Shown: positions 7,854 to 16,661, counted from the first letter of the stretch. The stretch: 64,000 bases of DNA from an uncultured bacterium (GCA_905215065.1 CAJMOF010000001.1:62001-126000), one strand, 5' to 3'. Made by a program: numbers and translations. The notes: a model not told the origin generated them from the letters alone.

Positions 7854-7992
7854 GTCTCGACCTGTAACATCTAGGGTCGATTTTGCCGAATTACTGTTAC
7901 AGATTGAGATTTTCGTTTCAGCGGAATTTGAATGTCTCGATCTGTAACATCTGGGCGGCTAAATCGTTCCTATCTGTTACAGATCGAGACAT
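7854..7992. repeat. Two tandem palindromes built from four copies of one 17-nt motif
   Basis: Palindrome 1 has arms 7856-7870 and 7896-7910 with two imperfect positions. Palindrome 2 has arms 7934-7950 and 7976-7992, a perfect 17-bp stem. All four arms are versions of TGTCTCGATCTGTAACA. Both loops are 25 nt and differ in sequence. The pair lies between two near-identical terminator hairpins. A 71-codon frame crosses it but has no good ribosome site and is not called. The function is unknown. Confidence 0.85.
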
Positions 7993-8000
7993 TTGCTGGA

Positions 8001-8032
8001 ACCGCCACAAAGGTGCCCTTGTGGCGGTTTTG
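8001..8032 (+). terminator. Second copy of the SGNH-gene terminator
   Basis: An 11-bp stem (8001-8011 with 8020-8030) has an 8-nt loop ending in GTGCCC and a TTTT tail. Its sequence nearly matches the hairpin at 7811-7840, as if the terminator had been duplicated around the palindromes. Confidence 0.85.
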
Positions 8033-8049
8033 ACGTTTGCCCAGATAAA

Positions 8050-8087
8050 ACCTGCCAAAATAAACCTGTTCCTTTTTGGCAGGTTGC
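8050..8087 (-). terminator. Terminator of thiD
   Basis: AACCTGCCAAAA at 8050-8061 pairs with TTTTGGCAGGTT at 8075-8086. Read on the minus strand it follows thiD and ends in TTTTA. Confidence 0.85.
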
Positions 8088-8094
8088 TGGCTAT

Positions 8095-8925
8095 TTAGTA
8101 CTGCCACATGTGGTTGACAGGGCCGGAGCCTTTGCCCATGTCAAAGCCGGCGGCGAGAGCGCCCGTTAGGTAGGCCTTGCCGGCGTTGACGGCGTCGGCA
8201 AGATCCATGCCCTGCGCCAATGCGCAGGCGATGGCGGATGAAAGCGTGCAGCCGGTGCCATGCGTGTTGCCGGTCTCGATGCGCTTGTGGCGGAACCACG
8301 TGGTGAGCGGATCACCCAGATGGTTGCCCTCGTCATCGAGTGGCGCGGGTTCGGCCAATACATCGTTGGCCTCGTTGACAAGATGCCCACCCTTAACGAG
8401 GGATGCGCAACCAAAGCGGCGGGTGAGGAGCATGGCAGCATTTTGCTGTGTGCGCTCGGAGTCGACCTCGTAGTCGAGCAGGGCCATGGCCTCGGGAATA
8501 TTGGGCGTGATGACGGTTGCTAGTGGGAACAGGCGGCGGGTGAGCGCCTCGGCGGCATCTTCGGCAATCAGCCGTGCGCCCGAGGTGGCTACCATGACGG
8601 GGTCGACGACCACGTTTGTCGCGTTCCAGGCGCTCAGGCGGTCGGCGATAACCTCGATAATCTCGGCAGAGGAAACCATGCCGATCTTGACGGCGCTGGG
8701 GCGGATATCGTCAAATACGGCGTCGATCTGCGCAGCGACGATATCAGGGGAGATATTCTGCACGGCGGTGACACCGAGCGTGTTTTGTGCGGTGATGGCG
8801 GTGATGGCCGTCTCGGCATACAGGCGGTGCGCCGTGATGGTCTTGATGTCGGCCTGAATGCCGGCGCCACCGCTGGAATCGGATCCTGCGATGGATAGAA
8901 CGGCAGGTACCTTACTGCGATCCAT
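8095..8925 (-). CDS. thiD: Hydroxymethylpyrimidine/phosphomethylpyrimidine kinase
   Basis: ThiD phosphorylates HMP and then HMP-P to HMP-PP, the pyrimidine half of thiamine. At 276 residues it is the usual length. The ribokinase-like fold shows at the N-terminus as SIAGSDSSGGAGIQADIKT, with VVVDPVMVATSG mid-protein, VITPNIPEA, and the catalytic/anion-hole segment GNTHGTGCTLSSAIA near residue 220. ATG at 8925 follows AAGGGAG. A -10-like TATAAT occurs upstream on this strand (8972-8977). It lies directly downstream of thiC on the same strand, separated by a hairpin, and completes the pyrimidine branch with it. Confidence 0.95.
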   Translation of the reverse strand: MDRSKVPAVLSIAGSDSSGGAGIQADIKTITAHRLYAETAITAITAQNTLGVTAVQNISPDIVAAQIDAVFDDIRPSAVKIGMVSSAEIIEVIADRLSAWNATNVVVDPVMVATSGARLIAEDAAEALTRRLFPLATVITPNIPEAMALLDYEVDSERTQQNAAMLLTRRFGCASLVKGGHLVNEANDVLAEPAPLDDEGNHLGDPLTTWFRHKRIETGNTHGTGCTLSSAIACALAQGMDLADAVNAGKAYLTGALAAGFDMGKGSGPVNHMWQY

Positions 8926-8982
8926 GTTTGCTCCCTTGTTCGGTCGGAATCAAATGGGTCTTTAAGCCAGCATTATAAAGAT

Positions 8983-9012
8983 GCCCGGGCCGACTCTATG
9001 TCGAACCCGGGC
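8983..9012 (-). terminator. Hairpin between thiC and thiD
   Basis: CCCGGG-centred arms (8983-8989 and 9006-9012) form a GC-rich stem 3' of thiC. The T-tract is weak, so this may attenuate rather than fully stop transcription before the thiD promoter region. Confidence 0.6.
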
Positions 9013-9103
9013 GGGCGATGCAATCTTTACGCAAATGTAAGCAAATGTTCACACGTCAACAATTGACGAACACCATGTTACCGATTGTGGCTCCGGTGAC
9101 GAG

Positions 9104-10438
9104 TTAGTCCTCCATGCCGAGGTCGATCGTCGTGCCTTCGAACACCTTGTTAACGGTGCGGACGGCGCACATCTTGCCACACATGGTGCAGGTGCCCTCG
9201 GTGGCGGCGGGGGACTCCTCGTAGCGCTTCTTACCGGTGACCGGGTCGAGAGCACACTCCCACATGGCATCCCAGTCGAGCTTGCGGCGTGCCTGGCCCA
9301 TCTTGTCGTCCATGTCGCGGGCGTGCGGCACCTTTTTGGCGATATCGGCGGCGTGCGCGGCAATCTTAGTGGCCATGAGGCCATCGAGCACGTCCTGGGC
9401 GTTGGGCAGGCACAGGTGCTCGGCCGGCGTCACGTAGCACAGGAAGTCGGCACCGGAGCTGGCGGAGATGGCGCCGCCGATGGCAGCGGTGATGTGGTCG
9501 TAACCCACGCCGATATCGGTCACCAGCGGCCCGAGCACATAGAACGGGGCATTGTGGCACAGGCGCTTCTGCAGTTTCATGTTGGCGGCGATCTCGTCGA
9601 GCGCCATGTGACCCGGGCCCTCGACCATGACCTGGACGCCGGCGGCCCAAGCGCGCTTGCACAGCTTGCCCAGCTCGATCATCTCAGCGGTCTCGGTGGC
9701 ATCGTTGGAGTCGTAGAGGCAGCCCGGGCGGCAGGAGTCGCCGAGCGAAATCGTCACGTCGTACTCGTGGCAAATCTCGAGCAGCTCGTCAAAGTGCTCG
9801 TAGAAGGGGTTTTCGTTGCCGGTGACCTCCATCCAGCCAAACAGCAGCGAGCCGCCGCGACTGACGATGTTCATCAGGCGGCCGGTCTCCTTAAAGGTCT
9901 TGGTGACCGACTTGTTGATGCCGCAGTGGATGGTCATAAAGTCCACGCCATCCTCGGCGTGCGCGCGCACGACCTCGAACAGGTCATCCTTGGTAAGCTT
10001 GACCAGCGGCTTTTCCATGTAGCCGATGGCGTCGTACATGGGCACCGTGCCCACCATGAGCGGCGTCTCGTCGATGAGCTGCTGGCGGAACTGGCGCGTT
10101 TTGCCCGAGTTGGAAAGGTCCATGATGGCGTCGGCGCCAAAGTCCTCGGCGATCTTGACCTTCTTCCATTCCTCGGCGGCATCGGCCTTGTCGCCCGAGA
10201 TGCCCAGGTTGACGTTGACCTTGGTGGACAGGCCCTCGCCGACACCAAAGGCGCGCATGCCCTTTTTGATATGCACGATGTTGGCGGGAATGGCGATGCG
10301 GCCGTCGGCCACGCGCTCGCGGATGTACTCGGGGTCGCGATGCTCGCGCTCGGCGACTTCCTTCATCTGCGGCGTGATCTGCCCGGCGCGGGCGAAGTCG
10401 ATTTGCGTGACGAGCTTGGGCTCGGTCTGTGTGCTCAT
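9104..10438 (-). CDS. thiC: Phosphomethylpyrimidine synthase
   Basis: ThiC is a radical-SAM enzyme that converts 5-aminoimidazole ribotide to HMP-P. The 444-residue length is the short, anaerobe-type form. Visible family segments are ANIVHIKKGMRAFGVG, VNVNLGISGDKADAAEE, TVPMYDAIGYMEKP, MTIHCGINKSVTKTF, EGPGHMALDEIAANM and GPLVTDIGVGYDHITAAIGG. The C-terminal cluster-binding cysteines are CTMCGKMC, a C-x2-C-x3-C spacing. The start at 10438 (MSTQTEPKL) sits 8 nt after AAGGGAG; an in-frame ATG 24 nt upstream lies inside the riboswitch and is rejected. Expression should be controlled by the TPP riboswitch immediately upstream. Confidence 0.96.
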   Translation of the reverse strand: MSTQTEPKLVTQIDFARAGQITPQMKEVAEREHRDPEYIRERVADGRIAIPANIVHIKKGMRAFGVGEGLSTKVNVNLGISGDKADAAEEWKKVKIAEDFGADAIMDLSNSGKTRQFRQQLIDETPLMVGTVPMYDAIGYMEKPLVKLTKDDLFEVVRAHAEDGVDFMTIHCGINKSVTKTFKETGRLMNIVSRGGSLLFGWMEVTGNENPFYEHFDELLEICHEYDVTISLGDSCRPGCLYDSNDATETAEMIELGKLCKRAWAAGVQVMVEGPGHMALDEIAANMKLQKRLCHNAPFYVLGPLVTDIGVGYDHITAAIGGAISASSGADFLCYVTPAEHLCLPNAQDVLDGLMATKIAAHAADIAKKVPHARDMDDKMGQARRKLDWDAMWECALDPVTGKKRYEESPAATEGTCTMCGKMCAVRTVNKVFEGTTIDLGMED

Positions 10439-10442
10439 TGGC

Positions 10443-10537
10443 ACGGCTCCCTTCGTTGGCATTACCCATATCAGGTTTGCGGGTCAGGGCGGGCGCGCCC
10501 AGTCTCAGCCTGCCGTCTTGTCCTGCAAGCTCCCCGT
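10443..10537 (-). promoter_or_regulatory. TPP (THI-box) riboswitch of thiC
   Basis: Read on the minus strand, the leader has the conserved THI elements in order: GGGGAGC, GGCTGAGA, GACCC, AACCTGATATGGGTAATGCC and CGAAGGGAG. A short closing stem ACGG/CCGU brackets the aptamer. The thiC ribosome site GGGAG is inside the aptamer and the start codon lies 4 nt after it. Ligand binding therefore probably hides the ribosome site; this control mode is inferred. A -10-like TATACT lies upstream at 10554-10559. Confidence 0.93.
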
Positions 10538-10609
10538 TTATGTAATGGGCTCAAGTATAGCTCGAATGGGTACGATTGGCCTAACGAGCGTGCCTGTGGG
10601 GAGGCGAAC

Positions 10610-11125
10610 ATGGAAGACAAGCATCTATATCGAGAGACGCAATGGGATGTATCGGCCGAGGAAAGCCGTGCGCACCATGGCCTTGTCGCGATTGGTTTTG
10701 CGGTGCTTGCCGTGCTGGTGATTGCCTTTTGTATCTGGACGTTTGGCGGTCACGGCGGCGCTGCATGGGAGTTCGAGGCCGACGATGCCCTGCCGATCAT
10801 GACAGTGAAGGTTACGGGCGGCAATACCGTTGCCGCGCCGGGCGACTATTGGTATTCGCGCGATGGATTTGTCCAGCTTCAGCTGAGCGGTGGGTCTATT
10901 CCTGGTGAGGAAATCGAACGCGTGACGTATGATGCGGCGCTCAAAACGCTGACGGTGAAGCTCAAGAATCAGGGCGACGTGCCTACGACTATGGATATCG
11001 CGCTGACGGAATGGCGCTTGGAGCCCCCATCGGGTGTTGCGGTGTCCGAGGTAGAGCACGTTAAGATTACCTACCAAGATGGCTCGACAAACGAAGTTGG
11101 CAAAGCCGACGGCTTGGCGGAATAG
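10610..11125 (+). CDS. Single-pass membrane protein of unknown function
   Basis: A 171-residue protein not assigned to a family. A hydrophilic N-terminus of about 26 residues is followed by one transmembrane helix (VAIGFAVLAVLVIAFCIW) and an outside domain of about 125 residues with alternating beta-strand pattern (IMTVKVTGGNTVAAPGDYW, LKTLTVKLKNQGDVPTTMD, VEHVKITYQDGS). ATG 10610 follows GGGGAGG at a good distance. It diverges from thiC and its riboswitch. A role at the cell surface is likely from topology; nothing more can be said. Confidence 0.75.
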   Translation: MEDKHLYRETQWDVSAEESRAHHGLVAIGFAVLAVLVIAFCIWTFGGHGGAAWEFEADDALPIMTVKVTGGNTVAAPGDYWYSRDGFVQLQLSGGSIPGEEIERVTYDAALKTLTVKLKNQGDVPTTMDIALTEWRLEPPSGVAVSEVEHVKITYQDGSTNEVGKADGLAE

Positions 11126-11165
11126 ACCCCGTGCCTAGGCAGCACATTCAAAAGTAGCGGTGGTC

Positions 11166-11975
11166 CTACAAGGTCTGTTCGTTCAGGAAGACCAAAGTGT
11201 TCTTATTTGAAAGCTCGGGAAAGTGACGATAACCAACGTCAAACGCGGTGAGCCCGCTTACATCCTCGAGCTTGTTTTCTGCCATCCAGCGCACCATGGA
11301 ACCACGTGCCTTTTTGCTGGCGGTCGAGCGCTGGATGGGCTTGCCGTTGCGGATGCCTTCGCCAAAGAGGCACGTGACGACCGTGGCGTCGCCCGCGAGA
11401 TGGGGCAGAACGGCTTTGGCGTACTCTACGCTGGCGAGGTTGACGATCGTGGTGTTTGAGCCTGCCGGGGCGATAGCCCGCGCGAGCTTGTCGCTCCAAA
11501 ACGCATAGAGGTCTCGGGCATCGTCAACGGCGAGCTTCGCGCCCATCTCCAGCCGATATGGTTCGACGGCATGAAAGGGGCGAACGCACCCGTAGAGGCC
11601 AGAGAGGATCCACAGGTGGCTTTGCAGCCATGCGAGCTGCGCGGAATCCATCACCTCGGGCGCCATGCTCTGGTATTGAATGCCGTGGTAGGACATGACG
11701 GCAGGGGAGAGGTGACAGGCGAGTGCGGGATTGTCGAGATCGCCGTTTTTCAGGATGGGCCCGAACTCATGCAGGGTGTTGAGGCAAGGCCCCAGCAGTT
11801 TGTCACTCACGTTCCATAGCGCCTGCAGGCTGTCGCTGCCTTCATTCCGCTCGATATCTAGCAGTGCGCGGTGGAGGCGAGCCGTCTCGCGCGCAAAGGG
11901 TGGAATGCCCAGGACTTCAAAAGCATCTTGGGCCGCGCGCATCTGCTTGGCGGGCGAAATGACGACCTGCAGCAT
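11166..11975 (-). CDS. yaaA: YaaA (DUF328) family peroxide stress protein
   Basis: YaaA in E. coli lowers intracellular free iron during peroxide stress and binds DNA. This 269-residue homologue begins with the family signature ISPAKQM (usually ISPAKT/S), then has LWNVSDKLLGPCL, PAVMSYHGIQYQSM, LSGLYGCVRPFHAVEPYRLEMG and FWSDKLARAI, all in the expected order. The start at 11975 follows GGAGAG; a longer frame to 12176 adds an unrelated Pro/Ser-rich leader. It is a single gene facing its neighbour on the same strand. In an anaerobe a protective role against oxygen exposure is plausible. Confidence 0.9.
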   Translation of the reverse strand: MLQVVISPAKQMRAAQDAFEVLGIPPFARETARLHRALLDIERNEGSDSLQALWNVSDKLLGPCLNTLHEFGPILKNGDLDNPALACHLSPAVMSYHGIQYQSMAPEVMDSAQLAWLQSHLWILSGLYGCVRPFHAVEPYRLEMGAKLAVDDARDLYAFWSDKLARAIAPAGSNTTIVNLASVEYAKAVLPHLAGDATVVTCLFGEGIRNGKPIQRSTASKKARGSMVRWMAENKLEDVSGLTAFDVGYRHFPELSNKNTLVFLNEQTL

Positions 11976-12078
11976 GGACTCTCCTCTGCCAAAAAAGAAG
12001 TTGCGGTGGAATACGGTCTGTTTTGGCCGTTTATGGGCCAGTTTAGTCTGTATTTCACCGCAACTGATGAAGGGTTGG

Positions 12079-13476
12079 TTACGCGCGCTCGATGAAGGCC
12101 TTGTAGCCGCGATAGGCCTCGTAGATATCGGCCTTGTTAGCGACCTCCCACAGGGCGTGCATGGACAGGACGGCAACGCCAGAGTCGATGACGTTCATGC
12201 CGTACTTAGCCATGATGTATGCGATGGTGCCGCCGCCGCCCGCGTTGACGCGACCGAGCTCGCAGGTCTGGAAGTCCACGCCGGCCTCGTCCATGATGTC
12301 GCGGATGAGGGCCACATACTCGGCGTCGGCGTCGTTAGAGCCGCCCTTGCCGCGGCTGCCCGTGTACTTGTTAAAGCACAGGCCGCGACCCATAAAGGCT
12401 GCGTTCTTGGTTTCGAACTTGCCGGCGTAGCCCGGGTCGAAGCCGGCGGACACGTCGGAGGAGAGCATGCGGCTGCGGGCGAGCGCGCGGCGCAGGGCCA
12501 GCGGGCTATCCTCGCCGGCGAGCGTCATGATCTCGGCGACGGTGTTCTCGAAGAAGCGGCTCGTCATGCCGGTGGCACCCACGGAACCGATCTCCTCCTT
12601 GTCTACGATGAGTGTGATGCTCGTGCGCTCCACGTTGGCGACGTTGATCTGGGCGAGCATGGACGGATAGGCGCAGACACGGTCGTCGTGGCCATAGCCC
12701 AGAATCATGGAGCGGTCGAGGCCCATGTCACGGGCGGGGCCGGCGGGCACGACCTCGATCTCGGCGGAGAGGAAGTCCTCCTCCTCGACGTCGTACTGCT
12801 CCTTGAGGATATCCAGGAACATCTGCTTGACGGGCTCCTTGGGAGCGTCCTTGTCGTCCTCGTCAAACTTGACGGGGCGGCCGCCCACGATCACGTCGAG
12901 GATCTCGGCGTCGACGGCGTCCTTGGCCGGCTTGGACATCTGCTCGCTCGAGAGGTGGATCAGCAGGTCGGAGATGGTAAAGACCGGGTCGTCAGCCTTG
13001 TCGCCGATGTTGATGTCGACGGTGGTGCCGTCCTTTTTGCAGATGACGCCCACAAGCGCGAGCGGGGAGGCCACCCAGTGGTAGCTCTTGACGCCGCCGT
13101 AGTAGTGCGTGTCGAGGTAGGCCATGTCGCCGGCCTCGAAGGCGGGATTTTGCTTGAGGTCCAGGCGAGGCGAGTCCACGTGGGCGCCCAGGATGTTAAA
13201 GCCCTGCTCGAGCGGGGCGGTTCCAAGGTTGACGAGCATAAGGTCCTTGCCGTGGTTGGCGGCGTACACCTTGTCGCCTGCCTTGAGCTCGCGGCCTTCG
13301 GCGATCACGGTCTCCAGGTCGACGTAGCCCGCCTCCTCGGCCATCTTGATGCCGGCCTTGACGCACAGGCGCTCGGTCTTGTTCTCACTCAAAAACTGCT
13401 TATAGCCGCGGCAAAGCTCCTCGAGCTCCTCGATCTGCTGTGGCGTGTACTTTTTCCATGCGCTGGGACGCTCCAT
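12079..13476 (-). CDS. M18 family aminopeptidase
   Basis: A 465-residue cytoplasmic zinc aminopeptidase of family M18, which removes N-terminal acidic or other residues from peptides. Metal ligands lie in FNILGAHVDSPRLDLKQNP, SITLIVDKEEIGSVGATG (catalytic Glu pair), SAGFDPGY and the C-terminal GVAVLSMHALWEV histidine. The start at 13476 gives MERPSAWKKYTP, as expected for bacterial M18 proteins; the frame continues upstream without homology. It diverges from polA, with about 165 bp between the starts. Which residue class it prefers is not evident. Confidence 0.93.
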   Translation of the reverse strand: MERPSAWKKYTPQQIEELEELCRGYKQFLSENKTERLCVKAGIKMAEEAGYVDLETVIAEGRELKAGDKVYAANHGKDLMLVNLGTAPLEQGFNILGAHVDSPRLDLKQNPAFEAGDMAYLDTHYYGGVKSYHWVASPLALVGVICKKDGTTVDINIGDKADDPVFTISDLLIHLSSEQMSKPAKDAVDAEILDVIVGGRPVKFDEDDKDAPKEPVKQMFLDILKEQYDVEEEDFLSAEIEVVPAGPARDMGLDRSMILGYGHDDRVCAYPSMLAQINVANVERTSITLIVDKEEIGSVGATGMTSRFFENTVAEIMTLAGEDSPLALRRALARSRMLSSDVSAGFDPGYAGKFETKNAAFMGRGLCFNKYTGSRGKGGSNDADAEYVALIRDIMDEAGVDFQTCELGRVNAGGGGTIAYIMAKYGMNVIDSGVAVLSMHALWEVANKADIYEAYRGYKAFIERA

Positions 13477-13642
13477 GACGCAGGCTCCTTTCGGATCGAT
13501 CGTGCTGGTTGATGTACCGTGAGCCATCGTATCACGCGCGGGCCCGCGGCGGCAGGGAAGCCTGATGTGCGGTGGCCGCGGGGCGGGGAGCGTGTAAACT
13601 GGTGTGAGCAAACCGTGCCCAGCCCAAAGCGAGGTATTCAAT

Positions 13643-16387
13643 ATGTCTGAAAAGCGCCGTACCTTTGCCGTCATCGACGGCAACTCGCTCATGCATCGCG
13701 CCTTCCACGCCGTGCCGCCGACCATGAACGCGCCGGACGGTCGCCCCACCAACGCGATCTTTGGTTTTCTGAACATGTTCCTCAAGATGATCGATGCCTT
13801 TAATCCCGACGGCGTTGTCGTGGCGTTTGACAAGGGCAAGCCGCGCGTGCGTATGGAGATGCTGCCGCAGTATAAGGCGCAGCGCCCGCCCATGGACCCC
13901 GACCTGCACGCGCAGTTCCCCATGATCAAGGAGCTGCTCGCCGCGCTCAACGTGCCCATTTTGCAGTCCGAGGGCTGGGAAGGCGACGATATCCTGGGAA
14001 CCATGGCGCGCCTGGGCGAGGAGGCCGGCTGCGACATGCTGCTGGTGACCGGCGACCGCGACATGTATCAGCTCGTGACCGAGCACGTCAACGTGGTCTC
14101 GACTCGCAAGGGCCTGTCCGACGTGGCGATCATGACGCCCGAGAGCGTGGACGACCTGTATCACGGCATCACGCCGGCGCTCGTGCCCGATTTTTACGGT
14201 CTGAAGGGCGATACGTCGGACAACATTCCCGGCGTACCGGGCATCGGCCCCAAAAAGGCGAGTGCGCTCATCGCGCAGTACGGCAGCCTTGACGAGGTCA
14301 TCGCGCATGCTGACGAGGTCAAGGGCAAGATGGGAGAAAACCTGCGCGCACACATCGACGACGCGCTGCTGAGCCGTAAGGTGGCGACCATCCGCACCGA
14401 TGCACCCGTTGAGCTCGATTTTGAGGCGACGTCCTTCCCGGCGTTTTCCGCCGATGAGGTTTCCGCGGCGCTGGGCACGCTTGGTATCACCGCCATGCAG
14501 AACCGTTTCTTGGCGCTGATCGGCGGCGAGGGCGGGGCAGCTGCCAGCACGTTTGAGATGCCCACGATTGAGCGCACCGCTGCCGGCGATGCCGAGGCGC
14601 TTGCTGCCGTGGCGTCCGAGGTTGCCCGCGCGATTGATGCCGGCGAGTGGGTCGCCGCCGTGGTGGACGATGACAAGGAAGAGGGCGCGCTCTTTGGACT
14701 GACGCGCACGCTGTGGTTGGCGACGTCCAAGGGCCTGTTCGCGCTCGAGGAGGACGACAGCTGCGCGGCGGCTGAGGTTGAGGGCTTCAACTTCGTCCAC
14801 GGCGTGATTGCTGGCGTGCTCGCGCGTCTGTTTATGGAGGGTCGCATGGCGAGCCCGGATATGAAGGTGCTGTTGCACGAGCTTTCGCCCATTGATTCTT
14901 CTGAGCCCGAGCTCATGGATCCGCTCGCTGCCGATTCCACGCGTATCTTCGATACCGTGGTCGCAGCCTATCTGCTGGATTCCGACCGCTCCGAGTTTGA
15001 CGAGGTGTATCTGGCCGATACGTATCTGCAGATGGCGCTGCCTGCGGCGCGCGGCGCAGAGGGTGCTGGCGAGGATGCTCCTGCGCCCGTCGCTCGCACG
15101 GCGGCCTTGACGCTGGCGCTGGTTGCACCGCTGCGTGACCGCATGGCCCGCGAGAACGCCGCCAACGTGTTCGATGGGATCGAGATGCCGCTCGTGCCGG
15201 TGCTTGCCAAGATGGAGCGCGCGGGCATGCTCGTGGACCCCGACCGCCTGCACAGTCTGTCCGAGGGCCTGGCGACCCAGATTGCCGATGTCGAGCGCAG
15301 CATTCGCGACCTGGCCGGCGACGAGACCTTTAACATCGGCAGCCCCATGCAACTCTCGCACGTGCTGTTTGATGTTATGGGACTTCCGACCAAGGGCCTC
15401 AAAAAGACCAAGCGCGGCTACTATTCGACCAACGCCAAGGTGCTGAGCGACCTTGCCCGCGACCACGAGATCGTGCGCCTGATTTTGGACTGGCGTGAGA
15501 AGTCCAAGATTAAGTCGACCTATCTGGACACGCTGGGCCCGCTGCGCCGTGGTGACGGGCGTGTGCACACCACGTACAACCAGACCATCACCGCGACGGG
15601 GCGTTTGTCTTCGAGCGACCCCAATCTGCAAAACATTCCGACGCGCTCGGAGCTGGGGCGTACCGTCAAGACGGCGTTCTCGGCGGGCGAGGGCAGCGTC
15701 TTTTTGGCGGTGGACTACTCGCAGATCGAGCTGCGCCTGCTCGCGCATCTTTCGGGTGACGAGCACCTGGTGCGTGCCTTCAACGAGGGCGAGGACTTCC
15801 ATGCCGAGACGGCCGCGCGCGTATTTGGCGTGCCGGTGTCCGAGGTGACACCCGACCTGCGTAGCCGCGCCAAGGCCGTGAACTTTGGCATCGTGTACGG
15901 TCAGCAGGCCTATGGTCTGTCGCAGTCGCTGCACATCTCGATGGCCGAGGCGCGCGATATGATCGATCGCTACTACGAGGCCTACCCGGGCGTGCGCACG
16001 TTCCTCGACAATGTGGTGGCGCGAGCCAAGCAGACGGGCTATGCCGAGACCATGTATGGCCGCAGACGCCATATTCCCGAGCTCAAGGCCAAAAACCCAC
16101 AGCTCCGCGGCTTTGGTGAGCGCACGGCCATGAACCACCCCATGCAGGGCACCGCCGCCGACATCATCAAGATCGCTATGGCCCGCGTAAGCCGTCGCTT
16201 GGAAGAAGAAGGCTTTGCCGCCCACATGATCCTGCAGGTACACGACGAACTGGACTTTGAGTGCCCCGTCGACGAAGTCGAGCGCCTCACCGCCATGGTC
16301 CGCGACGTCATGGAACACGTAGTAGACCTCCGCGTACCGTTGATCGCCGAAGCCAGCACCGGCATAACCTGGGCCGACGCCAAATAG
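13643..16387 (+). CDS. polA: DNA polymerase I
   Basis: Pol I fills gaps during lagging-strand maturation and excision repair. The 914-residue protein has a 5'-3' exonuclease domain (about 1-310) with FAVIDGNSLMHRAFHA, GWEGDDILGTMA, LVTGDRDMYQLV and KGDTSDNIPGVPGIGPKKA. The middle domain (about 320-500) lacks the Asp-x-Glu metal ligands of a working proofreading site. The polymerase domain has motif A DYSQIELRLLAHLSGDEH, motif B RAKAVNFGIVYGQQ and motif C QVHDELDFE. So it should have 5' nuclease and polymerase but no 3'-5' proofreading, as in many Gram-positive Pol I enzymes. ATG 13643 follows GAGG at 9 nt. Confidence 0.96.
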   Translation: MSEKRRTFAVIDGNSLMHRAFHAVPPTMNAPDGRPTNAIFGFLNMFLKMIDAFNPDGVVVAFDKGKPRVRMEMLPQYKAQRPPMDPDLHAQFPMIKELLAALNVPILQSEGWEGDDILGTMARLGEEAGCDMLLVTGDRDMYQLVTEHVNVVSTRKGLSDVAIMTPESVDDLYHGITPALVPDFYGLKGDTSDNIPGVPGIGPKKASALIAQYGSLDEVIAHADEVKGKMGENLRAHIDDALLSRKVATIRTDAPVELDFEATSFPAFSADEVSAALGTLGITAMQNRFLALIGGEGGAAASTFEMPTIERTAAGDAEALAAVASEVARAIDAGEWVAAVVDDDKEEGALFGLTRTLWLATSKGLFALEEDDSCAAAEVEGFNFVHGVIAGVLARLFMEGRMASPDMKVLLHELSPIDSSEPELMDPLAADSTRIFDTVVAAYLLDSDRSEFDEVYLADTYLQMALPAARGAEGAGEDAPAPVARTAALTLALVAPLRDRMARENAANVFDGIEMPLVPVLAKMERAGMLVDPDRLHSLSEGLATQIADVERSIRDLAGDETFNIGSPMQLSHVLFDVMGLPTKGLKKTKRGYYSTNAKVLSDLARDHEIVRLILDWREKSKIKSTYLDTLGPLRRGDGRVHTTYNQTITATGRLSSSDPNLQNIPTRSELGRTVKTAFSAGEGSVFLAVDYSQIELRLLAHLSGDEHLVRAFNEGEDFHAETAARVFGVPVSEVTPDLRSRAKAVNFGIVYGQQAYGLSQSLHISMAEARDMIDRYYEAYPGVRTFLDNVVARAKQTGYAETMYGRRRHIPELKAKNPQLRGFGERTAMNHPMQGTAADIIKIAMARVSRRLEEEGFAAHMILQVHDELDFECPVDEVERLTAMVRDVMEHVVDLRVPLIAEASTGITWADAK

Positions 16388-16420
16388 GGAAGTGCCCACA
16401 ACCCCAAAGTAACCAAACCA

Positions 16421-16454
16421 GAAGGGGGCTCCTTGCCAACAAGGAGCCCCCTTC
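16421..16454 (+). terminator. Terminator after polA
   Basis: A perfect 15-bp stem (16421-16435 with 16440-16454) with CCAA loop. The tail is CATTCC, not a T-run, so efficiency is uncertain, but the stem is very stable. Confidence 0.75.
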
Positions 16455-16520
16455 ATTCCAAACTATCAGCCAAGTATCTAGACGCCAAGACGCCATCTAG
16501 GCGGCAAGCAAGTCAACGTA

Positions 16521-16650
16521 GGACCTGACCGGGCGAGGCGGGTAAGTTTTTCGTAGATTCCGCACGAGCCGGAAAGCACTTAATGTGCTTTCCGAGCGAG
16601 CCCAGGACCTGACCGAACGAAAAACTTACCCGCCTCGCCCGGTCAGGTCC
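16521..16650. repeat. Long intergenic inverted repeat, 33-bp perfect stem
   Basis: Arms 16521-16553 and 16618-16650 are perfectly complementary over 33 bp. The 64-nt head holds a second hairpin, CGGAAAGCAC with GTGCTTTCCG (16570-16594), and a third partial copy of the left-arm start (AGGACCTGACC) at 16604-16614. It lies between the convergent polA and HAD phosphatase genes, only 11 bp from the end of the latter. Confidence 0.88.
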
Positions 16651-16661
16651 GACGAGCTGCG

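Noticed and set aside
7883..8098. 71-codon open frame across the tandem palindromes
   Set aside because: No ribosome site, and it runs through two stable hairpins and two terminators.
9323..10609. N-terminal 430-codon extension of the small membrane protein gene, antisense to thiC
   Set aside because: It runs through thiC and the riboswitch in antisense; the real start with a good ribosome site is 10610.
13532..16456. 974-codon open frame on the minus strand opposite polA
   Set aside because: It mirrors polA codon structure in a GC-rich gene, has no ribosome site or family motif, and polA is unambiguous.
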